A DNA stretch of 64,000 nucleotides, from assembly GCA_013420905.1 (NCBI GenBank), contig JAAXNY010000010.1:2294001-2358000 (forward strand). Reading direction: 5' to 3'. The stretch comes from Collybia mongolica. Taxonomy: Eukaryota; Basidiomycota; Agaricomycetes; Agaricales; Clitocybaceae. The position numbers and the translations under genes were made by a program. The notes below the pieces were generated by a model. That model did not search any database. It was not told the DNA's origin and was given only the letters and a program-made list of their open reading frames with translations. Positions 23,368 through 33,276 of the stretch are shown piece by piece (within the stretch, counting starts at the first letter, position 1; each line of letters begins with the position of its first letter).

Positions 23368-23866
23368 CGTAGGCGTTGTGGAGAAAAAGGACCGTGCGAA
23401 CTTTGATCTAACGACTATGATACTGCCCTTCCTTATGGGTCGTGAAGCCCCAATACGCAAACGAAAATGGCCAGAAGCTGCTATTAGAGAGCCCACATAC
23501 AGTAGACAGCAGATAGGGGGCATGATGGTAGTGTGTACTTTTCCTTTTGTGTATTATCGAGGTTGACGGGAATGAATTCAATACTGCAGTAAGGAAAGCC
23601 CAAACCATCATAATGTCCATCCCGAAAATGTAAAAAGTTCCATTCGAATTTCTTATTAACCCCCCACGCTATTTAGAGCCCTCACCACATGCAATTATGA
23701 GACATCAAAATGCTGTTCTTCAATATAAAATAATCATAATCGAAGTATTTCAGACTATTCAAAGACTAATATACATTTAGAGCGTTGTTATGTGGTTTAC
23801 GTTATAAAGAAAAATAGTCATCGGAAAATGGGGGCGCTCGTCCAACACGACGTCAAGGTGATGTGC
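23368..23866. other. Intergenic, no gene seen
   Basis: AT-rich 3' flank of the glycine-rich gene and 5' flank of the hydrolase. Nothing further recognised. Confidence 0.45.
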
Positions 23867-24880
23867 CTAGTGCCTGCCTGTACCTGACCCAAACTCTCCG
23901 GTCTAAAATACATGTCAACACGAACGGTAGCGGGAGAAGAACAAAACACACCTGTCGGTCCTGGCCTTTCTCCACCAGTTCCGGCTTCTTCGACATCTTG
24001 CCTGCGACCTTCTCTGCACCACCTACGAAACAATGAATGCCAGTGCATATAAGGGGAAAAAATGGATACACACCACGAATCTTGTCTGTCATGCTAGGTT
24101 TCGCATGCTGGCCGGCACCAGTACCAGAGCCATAGGTATCGCCCCCAGGCCCTGTAGAACCACCGCCTCCGGTGCCCGAGCCCGTATTCGACGACCCGTA
24201 GTTGTCTGTACCTGACGATCCATAGGTCTCGCCACCAACGCCTGCTGTCCCAGTGCCAGATGACCCATAAGTTTCGCGGTCCTTGTTATCATACCCTCCA
24301 CTCGTCCCCGAGCCATACCCACCTCCCGTCCCAGATCCATACTGGCCCGTCGTCCCCGCACCTCCCAAGCCCGTCTTATCCGACGACCCATACCCTGTCT
24401 CCGTATCGCCCCCGCGAGTACCCCCAAACGCACCCGTGTCGGACGCTTGACGCCCACCAGCGCCAGAGGACCCGAACGAGTCCCCAGAAGTATCGCGGTC
24501 GCGCCCGCTCCCAAAAGTTTCGGACGTGTCGCGTCCCTCCCTAAATGTGTCCGAGGTGTCGCGGCCTTGACCATACGCGCCCGAGCCGGTGTTGGAGGTA
24601 GTAGAACCGTACCCGGCGGGGTTGGGGTCCGTTGTGGAAGAGTTGCCGTGGCTACTTGTGTTCAGGTTGGCCTGGCCATGACGTTCCGCAGAGGTGTTGT
24701 TCAGGGAGGAGTCTGTGAGCGGAAAAGAGGATTAATTGGTATTAAAGCTGAGGATGGGGCCAGCTACGAACCGAGTTTAGAGTCAGCAAAGCCTGTAGAG
24801 CCCTGGGTGGATTTAAAGTCGTCCTGACCGCGGCGGCCGGTGTTGCTGAAGTCGTTGTTGTCGTTTTGACCGTAAGACAT
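23867..24880 (-). CDS. Glycine/serine-rich hydrophilic protein, conserved basidiomycete stress-type family
   Basis: Start MSYGQNDNNDFSNTGRRGQD at 24880. Three introns. The long middle is a low-complexity array of GSSGTG / YGSGTGGG / DTSGDSFG-like units rich in Gly, Ser, Thr, Asp and Tyr. The C-terminus becomes ordered: KPSMTDKIRGGAEKVAGKMS, KKPELVEKGQDRQ, TGEFGSGTGRH-stop. I recognise the GGAEKVAGK...KGQDRKTG tail from many basidiomycete proteins with CsbD/hydrophilin-like character. A desiccation or stress-protective role is inferred only from composition. No signal or membrane segment. The repetitive composition produces long antisense ORFs, which were discarded. Confidence 0.75.
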
Positions 24881-26208
24881 GGTAATGTGGGGTGTGTGGT
24901 TATAGTTTTTGAAAAACAGAGTCAGTGACGGAGTGGGTTCTTATAGGACGATGGGGAGACGATGACGATGATGACGATGAGACGCGATCGATGACGCGTG
25001 GTGTTGGTGAAGGCTGTTTGAGGTTTGGAGTCGCTGCGGGAAGACGTGACGCGTTGTTGAGTCTTGTTTGTACCCACGCGTCTTCGCTCACTGATCCCAA
25101 CTTGGACTTGTAGCCAAGCCGTCGCTTCGAATGCTCCACTACACCACCCCTAGCCGAATCCCCTCTCCTAGACTCATGTTGATGCACGGATTGGAAGACT
25201 ATCCACTAACACTCATTCTAAAAGTTTCCAAGAGATGGTATGGTATACTGTCAACGGGCAGATCTACCTCATTATAGGAACAATGTGGCCGACGCCTACC
25301 ACTAGCGAAATAGCCTTTACTTTGAGCGATCAAATGAACGCCTCACACCACCCCTCACCTGAACTGGTCTGAGTTGGCGCCGTGCTAAGCTGAGGCATGT
25401 TTCTTGCATGTTGACATGTTCTGTGTCCAGCACACTCCACTGCTATCAATACTTTTTAGCTTAATTAGGCAAAATTGAACCCCCCACAAGCCCCACAGTA
25501 TGGAGTTGGTTCGCCCCCTTCGATCTAAAGTTTGAGATGCTTGCATATCCGCTCTACAGCCGAAGTGGCCGCCTTGACAGTGAGTATTTTTAGCTTTTAT
25601 AAACCATTCGCCGTTGATAAAGGCTAGCATCGCCGAAGTGCAACAAGCAACATGCAACAGGTTGGTGATCGTAGCTGTATCGTGCAACGAACATGCTCAG
25701 CCCATGATTTGATTCTTCACTCCGTTTTTGTGATGATGATGAAGGCTATGCTCCGCACGGTTCTTTCGAATACTTGTAGTCTGCGAGGACCGAATGGTAT
25801 ATCATGACAGACTTATAATTGCTGTGGTGGATAGTACGTCTTTCTAACACATGTGGAATCTTCTCATTAGTGATGCAAATACTTCCTCAAGTAATCTGTA
25901 CCTATCATCGCGTGCTTCTTGAAACGTGGCTATACTAGATAACCCCTTTGAACAATGGGAAATTCTAGTGGACAAACTCCTTTACGTAGACAGGCCTTTC
26001 CGTGAGCATCGTAATCAGTTAATATTAGAATGCGACAGATGCAAATTGTCCATTGCTAACTAACTGCGTTTATCTATTACGGACAAAGTTGCTGTGGAAT
26101 TGGGGAAGTTTGATTGGAGCTAAGTGTTATCAAAGTTTCTACAATGCGATCGAGATACACATCGCTTATGTATGATTTGGCTTGGACCCCTCGTTTGTGA
26201 CAAATGTG
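24881..26208. other. Intergenic, 1.3 kb, no supported gene
   Basis: Includes the promoter of the glycine-rich gene. A short GATGAC/GATGATGAC simple repeat is at about 24955-24985. Other ORFs (24900-25187 and 25385-25687, minus) have no motif or splice support. Confidence 0.45.
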
Positions 26209-26499
26209 TCATGCAACTCGACATGTTTTGATTGCGGCAGCAATCAGACGACAGGCCACGGCAACATTACCTATTGCATCCCATGAGACCAGGACAGACA
26301 CGATCGTCTGGGAGCCTGCTGTGAACTGGTGATGTCCCCAGCCGGCATTGGTATTGTCTTCATCCAAGTCGGGGCGATTCGGGTCAGCATTCTCGATACG
26401 AGATATGAATGCCATGACCTCGTGAGAGGTTTTGCAAGGGTCTCGTTCAGTTGTGGCCATGGTGGTGAGGTAATCGAGTAGAGGGTGGGCCACTTTCAT
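26209..26499 (-). CDS. Small orphan ORF (96 aa), possibly 3' remnant of a repeated basidiomycete gene
   Basis: Reads MKVAHPLLDYLTTMATTERD, then NADPNRPDLDEDNTNAGWGH, HQFTAGSQTIVSVLVSWDAI and GNVAVACRLIAAAIKTCRVA-stop. The DDTN-x-x-WGHHQFTAG...SVL-SW-x-x-GN...LIAAA-KTCRVA pattern resembles a short conserved segment that I associate with uncharacterised Agaricomycete proteins. It sits ~160 bp from the 3' (poly-A) end of a LINE inserted upstream of its start, so the promoter or upstream exons may have been displaced. Could be an intact micro-protein or a truncated gene. Confidence 0.5.
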   Translation of the reverse strand: MKVAHPLLDYLTTMATTERDPCKTSHEVMAFISRIENADPNRPDLDEDNTNAGWGHHQFTAGSQTIVSVLVSWDAIGNVAVACRLIAAAIKTCRVA

Positions 26500-27000
26500 C
26501 GTTGGGAATTCAGTTGTAAATATATCTGGTTGGGAACTTTAGAAAATAATTCTAACAGAAAGAGCGTAGCCTTACCATTTAAATTCGTTACTATAAGTAA
26601 TGAAATTAGATGTGCTCGAGATATATGAGACATACATACAGGAGGGATCAACAGAGATTTTTTTTTTTTTTTGGTCAACATTTTATATACCAACTGTACC
26701 TAATACATGCGCTGGTCACTATGAGTAGTAATTGGAGGAATGGGGGAGGGGGGGCAGAAGACAAAGTGCTGCAGAGCTAGGATGCTTGCCTGACCGGAGT
26801 TGAACTAGCAAATGGAGCCGGAGCTCATTGTACACAGGCCTGAAGGGCCAATCTATGCCAGGGGGTAGGCCCCCCACTGCGGTGCCCTGCAGCAGGTGGT
26901 GGCTTCAAGTCCACCGATTATCCAGGTTCGCATGTTTGGGCAGGGAGCACCCTATAGGCATCACTTAGAACACTGAGTACTGCCCCTAGCCTGTTTAGGA

Positions 27001-30000
27001 CTAGGGAACATTGAATGCGAAAGCACTCTTGTTCTCCACGAGGAAGTCAACCAGCCACACATAGCACAGCTGATGGCTGGGCTTGTCTTCCTGTCCATGT
27101 AGTGGACAGTCATATAGGACGTGTTGTACGGTTTCCAGGGGAGCACCACACCTACAGGAGACAGATTCCTCTTTGAAGAATCGGGATCAGAACACCCCAA
27201 TTGGAGCATGTCTGGTGATGCATCGCACCATGCGGGCGGTCAAAGCATGGCTGTGACTGGTCTTGCGCATCCATGGCCCATTATTTACATGGGTCGGAAT
27301 AAGCGGGGTGTCCTTTTTCGCATAGAGCATCAAGAAATTGGAGCCAATATACTTCTTGGACTGGAAGAGAGATTTCCAGCCGTTGAGCATGCATGTGACT
27401 GCTTTGCGCTGTGCGAAGTCAGCAGAGATAACCAGCACTCCACCCGCCTCAACACAAGTTGAGATGGTGCTGATGTGTGCCAGTTGGTGGTCTTCAATCT
27501 CCACCCCATTTGTAATGTGGTGGAGGTGGATCTTGTGGATGGTGTGGAACTGCAGCCAAGGCAGCAGCACATCGCACACTTTGAGGGCGGACACTTGACC
27601 TGAGTGGTGAGACGCGTTGAGGGAATGCCTAAGGGCATTAGTGGAGTTGGAGAAGATATGGACATCATGAATGTCCTCTAGTCCAATGTCAGCTGCCTGT
27701 TGGACACCTTCCGCAATTGCTTGCAGCTCGGCGTCATCAGATGTAGAGAGGCCAGTAGCATACCAGTCCTCATATAGGTCCCCAGCATGCCAGATGTGGT
27801 AGACTGCGACTGACTGCATGGGAGGGGGGGGAGTGGATGCATCAGTAACAATGCAGATGCTCCAAGGGGGAGTGAGAGGCCTCATCGACAGCGCTCTTCA
27901 GCAATGTGATGCAGTCCTTCAAGAAATCCTCACGGTGGTCACCGCCCTTGGGTGGGGGGGTGACAATATCATAGACTATGTGATCAGGGAACAAGTCCTT
28001 GGGGCACATGCCCGGTTGGTTGAGTGGGTGGACAGGGTCTAAATCCAAGGAGGAGAGGCCAAGGTTAGACCAGGCCTCTACAACAGGCAATACGAGTTTC
28101 CCAAGCCTACGGCTCAGGTTGCAGGTGTTGAGGGTCTCGACTGAGAATTTGTGGTTCCCGTTGATGAGGCAACAAAAGGCGTGTGAGGCCTGAAGCACAC
28201 GGGAGTGGACATGACTCCTTTCCACCAACTTCTTAACATGAAGGTGGATAGGGGGGATGCCTGCGAGGGTCTTGCCAGCCCCATTCAGGGATGTCTTGAG
28301 GGTGCTGGTGATCCAAAGGCACACGTGCCTTTGCATCTTCTGGAGGTTATCGAGAGGGCCCCCTCATACATCCAGAGCCTGCTCCCATATATAGCAATGG
28401 GGAGAACACAGGCTTGGTATAGCATTCGTTTGTGCTTGGGCCTAAGCCTGTGCACGGAGTTGCCGAGGGAGAGCATAGCCTTCACAGAGGTGAGGGCTTT
28501 GTTCGTGTATCGCTTGACATGTTCTCTGAATGTGAGGGGACGGTCAAAGAAGAACCTGAGGTAGCGCCAGATGGTGCCAGGGCAGAGGGGGGTGTCCCCA
28601 GTATATGGAGTGTAGCCAAGGTTGATGTCAGGGTTGATATCGCTGTGTTTTTGAGAGAAGTGGAACCCCTCAGACTTGCTGTGCTCAAGCACCAAACCCA
28701 TTGCCTGGGTGAGCTCAAATACAACTTTGTAGGCTCCCTTGAGCTTAATAAGGTTCTGTTTGAATGTGTCCAACTGCACTATGATGGTGCCATTGTCCAT
28801 GTAGGAAATTAGAGAAGCTATGTGAACCCTCTGTTCAAATTCCTTGAGGAGGGGTGCGAGGCATAGAGCAGAGAGGATAGGGGACATGGCAGAGCCCTGT
28901 CCCAGACCAACGCTGGATGGGAAGAGCGGGGACAGTTCATCGTCCCACGCATATCTAGTATGATGATCAACGAGGTATGACCTGAAGAACGCAACCACTT
29001 CTGGCACGAATCCCTGTCTCTTGAGGATGTGTAGGAGGACCTTGTGGTTTATTGATGGGAAGAACTGAGCCAGGTCAAAAGTGATGATGCTCGTCTTGAG
29101 TTTGGTGCGCCATCCAGCCTGGACGACGTGTGTGAGGAAACAACCAGCATCCTTGGTGGAGTTCTGACAGACCCCTCCGAACTGATTGGGGTGGAGTACA
29201 CCATGTTGAGCAGCTTCAAACTGCATCCTGGTGGACAACATTTTCTCTAGTAGTTTACCCAACATGTTCAAGAGAACTATTGGGTGAAACGACTTGGGAG
29301 TGTCATACGATGGTTTACCTGGCTTGGGTATGACCACCATAATGGATGCTTTAAACTCGGCGGGCCAATGGCCTGATGAGAGACAAGCGTTTGCAAGCCA
29401 CAAAAGTAATTTGCTACACCAATCATCTTGGGTGATCTGTTTAAGGTGATGCCATGAGATGTGATCCGGCCCAGGGGCAGATCAATTCGAAGTGCCTGAT
29501 AAGGCATCCGACATCCCAGCAGCAGAGTAGGGGACCCACACCCGGGTTGTAGGTGAGGTCCAAGCATTGCCCAGCTTGTCAAGGTTGATGGGCCTATTGA
29601 TAGCTGAGTTGAAGGTGGAGTGCAGTGGGTTCTATAGCAACTCCATGGTGCTGCATGGCACGCCTTGGTATGAGATGGTCTCGACCGGGGGTGTCTTGCA
29701 TGGGCCCACCCAGTCCATGAGATCCCATGGTCTGAGGTTAGTATTTGCAATTTTGTTGATGCATTCATCAAAGTGCTTTCGTTTTGCTTTACGCGTGGCG
29801 GCCTTGAAGGCCTTCCAGTCCTCTGGGAGATCAGAACTCATAGCCTCAGACCTCGTCCGGGCGCAGTCCAAGTCCCACCAAGACTTAGACCAGGCGCAAG
29901 CCTGGTTGGTCTTAGTGTGATGGGACCATGCCGTTTCAAAGCCCTTAGCTATTGCCTGAGCAACTAGTTGAGTTTGTTCCGCTGACATGACGTCAGGGAC

Positions 30001-30834
30001 TTGGATGAGCCTGAGAAGTAAACACACTTCCGCTAGGAAAGCGTCTTCTTCTTCAGAGTCAATTTTGATTGACATCTTCCCTTTGGGGAACTTGACCCTA
30101 AGGGGGATGTCTAGGAGTAGAGGGAAGTGATTGGGCTCACCCTTAGCACCTATCATCAGGTCAGCTGTGTATCCCCAGAATGATGGGACAAACACAAGGT
30201 CGAGGACCAAGCCGCGTTATACAGCTGATGCATGACCCGACCCGAGGGGGGGGGCAATCCTTTCAAGGCTGAGGGCGGCTGCACACTCCATGAGCCTGTT
30301 GGCCATGGGGTGCTCATGATTGAGGGTAGCATCCCAATGCACTGAGGGGCAATTAAAATCACCCCCCGTGTAGCTAACATCGGGGAAGGCATCCAGGTGG
30401 TCCTTGAGGAATCGGATTGTGGATCCATTCTCATCCAAGTAGACGTTCATCAAATGCACTGGGCCGAGGTGACCTCGTACAGTGATGAGCATGACATTGC
30501 AGTGGTTGACAATGTCTGATTGGAGCTTAGGTTTAACTGAGTGGATGGCTCAGTTAATGTAGGCCATGATGTGCGGCTGGTCTTCGGCTGTGTTGAACCC
30601 TTTGGGGAACATGGTAATCCAGTCTGGGTGGATGGGGGGGCCCCTGATGGGGATCCCGTCTTTTTCGGTCAAGGAGGCTGTATACCGCACAGTGGCCCAT
30701 GGTGGCTCCTGCAGGAAGAGAATGTCAGTGACATCCTTACGGTGTTCTAACAGGTCGACTGTCCAGTGTTGTTTGCACCTGACATTTTGGCAGTAGGTTC
30801 TGAGTGTATTTACATTACAAGTTGTACTAGACAT
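27001..30834 (-). pseudogene. LINE ORF2: endonuclease / reverse transcriptase / RNase H, decayed
   Basis: Begins MSSTTCNVNTLRTYCQNVRC. Endonuclease motifs FLQEPPW and TGGDFNCPSVHWD are present. RT blocks include FKASIMVVIPKPGKPSYD, LLNMLGKLLEKMLSTRMQ, FDLAQFFPSINH, GLGQGSAMSPILSAL and the active-site strand, which reads SYMDNGTI instead of Y-x-D-D. RNase H follows with TDAST, DDAELQAIAEG and IFSNSTNAL (Asp expected before STNAL). A terminal zinc-binding segment (SCRCGAPLETVQHVLYDCPL) ends FAFNVP-stop. In-frame stops are at 30550-30552, 30217-30219, 29632-29634, 29482-29484 and 27187-27189, with frameshifts near 28350 and 27850-27900. Family assignment is certain and the copy is dead. Confidence 0.88.
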
Positions 30835-30861
30835 TAATCAAGTAACTTTTTGTCGAATCAC

Positions 30862-32525
30862 TCAAGTGCCCTCCCTGCGTCCTCGGAGCCTGTCTCCTGT
30901 AATGGTAGGGAAGGGGGTATTAGCAGAGGGCACGAAGCATAAGAGCTCATCGCCTACCTTCTGGGCAGTGTACTTGGCCACTAGCCATTTGGCATCATAG
31001 CAGTGTTTCCAAAAGGAACACTTCCTGTCATCAGACTCATGGGTGAGGCCACAGTTGACGCATCGGGAGGCGTGTGGGCACTTATGACCTGCCAGTGTGG
31101 CAAGTCTTGGTGGGGTAGCCTTGGGGGTGGCCTTGCAGCACGCTGCCAAGTCACGGTGATTGCAGGCATCATGGGGCCCACTGCAATAGGAGCACAATTG
31201 AGCTCTGAAGGGACAGACCTCCTTGCGGTGGCCAAACCTCCAGCACTTTGTGCAGATAGGGACTCCTGTCTGCTTATCAGCTGGCAGGATGGTCAGGGAC
31301 TGGGACCCAAGCATGAAGCTCTTGTTCCGAAGGCTGCGGAGGTGGGTACCTCCATGAGAATCGTAGATGTTGAAAAACACAGTACATGAGTCCGACATTT
31401 TGGAGTTTCTGACCATGCAGGGAAGCGCCCCTTGGTACAGGTGGATTGCACCTTTCCATTTGCAGGATTCAAGGATCGCCTTGACCTCCAGAGGAGTGAT
31501 GGGAATGGGCTTCCCAGCCTCATCGTATGTGATGGTGGTACCAAAGAAGGGGAAGTTGGGGATGCAGAGGAAGGTCTTGGAGGACCCAACCTCAACCTGT
31601 GTCTCTGTCTCGGCCCCCCGAGCCTCCTTTGCCTTGGTGTCGAAGAACTGGTAGAGGACCTGGAGGTCGTCTTCGGAAGGCACAGAATCCATGATGAGGG
31701 ACAAACCCCTGAGATGGTTCCATGATTCCACGACGGCATGGATGGTTTGACGATTAGAACCAAGAATACTGTTGATCATTGGTATAACAGGAGCATTGTC
31801 CCAGTATACCAGTGGGGAGCAGAAGACCACGACTTCTTTCTGAGAGGAACCGTGGGTGGTAGAACGCTTCACATTGGCGCAAGCCTGTTCAGCGTTTGTG
31901 CGGGAGGTGGCAGCCCCGCCCACAACAATCTATTACACTTGGATGATGGATGCATTGGGAGCCGAGGGGAAGGACTTGGCCATCTGGACTAGTCCCTCAG
32001 CCGTGGCAGTGGCGCCCTTCCTCCTCTTAGAAGGGGGAGGTTGGGGGAGAGCGGCAGCAGCAGCTGCAGTAGATGCAAACGAGGCTGGGGTCAGCTGAGG
32101 AGGGGGAGGCAGAGGCTGTCTGGACAACCAAGCCAGGATAAGCTTCCTTTGGGGCCTGTGGAGACCTGCAGGATCAGAGGTAGCATTGGACAAGTGGGGG
32201 GCCGCTGCCCTGACCCAGGAGGACCATACTTAGGAGGGGGAGGAGCGTCAGGGGGGAGCTGACTCTGAAGGCTGTCAATGACCTGTTGCAGGGTGGCAAC
32301 TTGAGAGGTCCCATTGGCAACATGCCGGATGAGGCCAATTTTGGAGGCCAAGTTACGAGTCCTTATGTTTACATAAGTAACTTGTTCATCATCCTGGGTT
32401 TGCGGGGAAAATTCAGCATACCCAACAAGATCCAGTGTTGTTTTTCCCACGGTTAGTAATTTTGAAGTGTTCCGAGAATTCATTAGAACATGATCAGTAA
32501 ACATTTTGAAGTACATCAGTAACAC
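30862..32525 (-). pseudogene. LINE ORF1 (gag-like with CCHC knuckles), frameshifted
   Basis: Three overlapping frames read in succession as one gag-like protein. An N-terminal part contains GTSQVATLQQVIDSLQSQLP and PPDAPPPPKYGPPG. A Pro/Ala-rich segment (PLPPPPQLTPASFASTAAAA) follows. The C-terminal part has CTKCWRFGHRKEVC, CSYCSGPHDACNHRDLAACC and CVNCGLTHESDDRKC zinc knuckles, ending DRLRGRREGT-stop. At least two frameshifts (about 32.1 and 31.93 kb) separate the pieces. ORF1 proteins of this type bind element RNA. Confidence 0.75.
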
Positions 32526-32540
32526 TTTGTAGTCGTGGAA

Positions 32541-33101
32541 ATATTTTTCTAACTGTGGGAATCAATATTAGCCGACGCGCAGATTTCGAGCAAAAAAGGC
32601 AACTGCTAACATAAGCTGCATTCAATACCATAATTTTGAGTTAATTGGTCTTATGTTGGGATATCTCAAGAATTAATTAATAACTGTCCACTGCATAATC
32701 ATGCTTACATTTGTCAACTATGCTGTTAGAGCTAACAGCGTAGTTGACAAACGTAAGCATGATTACAAGAGGCTTCTTCCGCTTTGGGCCAAACTTTTCC
32801 CACACTACAAAACATTGAATATCTCAACAATGACAAGACCTATGGATGCAATTTAAATTGCTATCACTAGATATGGTGAAGGGCTACCCAATTGGTATAT
32901 TTGTATGTATTTGTATTTGTTTGTTCACCTTCAAACATCATGATCAAAAGCAGCTCTCTCACTACAAGCATGTTACAAATGAAAATCAAGTTTGTATATG
33001 ACTTTGCCACAGCTAGCCAAACAAACAATACCATCAAAGTTCCCACAATATAAATCATTGCATATCTCAACAACAACAAGGCCTATGGATATAATTTAAA
33101 T
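32541..33101. repeat. AT-rich region with degenerate ~230-bp repeat units (left part) and a hairpin
   Basis: Non-coding. From about 32780 it contains one and a half units of a diverged tandem repeat whose recurrent words are GCCAAACAAACAAT, TTCCCACAATATA, ATATCTCA-CAA and TTTAAATTGCTA...TAGATATGGTGAA. The same unit resumes at 39578 beyond the Plavaka element. Confidence 0.65.
32696..32765. repeat. 34-bp-arm inverted repeat (hairpin)
   Basis: Left arm 32696-32729 and right arm 32732-32765 are reverse complements with about two mismatches, separated by a 2-nt loop (centre gttag-ag-ctaac). It lies in the AT-rich repeat just outside the LINE 5' end. It may be a fold-back element remnant or a cruciform-forming site. 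Confidence 0.85.
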
Positions 33102-33276
33102 TGCTACATCAGCAAAACACAAAAAAAATTTCCGGGTTTTCACCGGTTTTCACTAGTTTCCCAGTTTCTGGAAACCGAAAACCCGGAGACTGGGAAACCA
33201 CCCGGTAGCCTACTTTCTAAATACGAAGATTTTTGCACTAATTACTAGGAATGTCAAGACTACTTATTTAATGTAA

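Larger units (their letters stand above)
26658..32540 (-). mobile_element. Degenerate Tad-like non-LTR retrotransposon (LINE)
   Basis: Two-ORF LINE on the minus strand ending in a ~15-nt poly-A (T run at 26658-26672 on +). ORF1 has gag-type zinc knuckles. ORF2 has an endonuclease, a reverse transcriptase and an RNase H domain. This ORF1 plus EN-RT-RH layout fits the Tad clade common in fungi. The 5' boundary is not sharply defined (about 32.54 kb). Several stops and frameshifts make it inactive. Confidence 0.88.

Noticed and set aside
24089..24827. Long ORFs on both strands within the glycine-rich gene
   Set aside because: Out-of-frame readings of the repetitive Gly/Ser coding region.
24955..24985. 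GATGAC-type repeat as a functional element
   Set aside because: Short, imperfect simple repeat with no accompanying feature.
26880..26935. tRNA-like T-arm (ggtgg...ttcaagt...ccacc) in the LINE 3' region
   Set aside because: The stem gives an 8-nt loop and no D- or anticodon arm can be folded around it.
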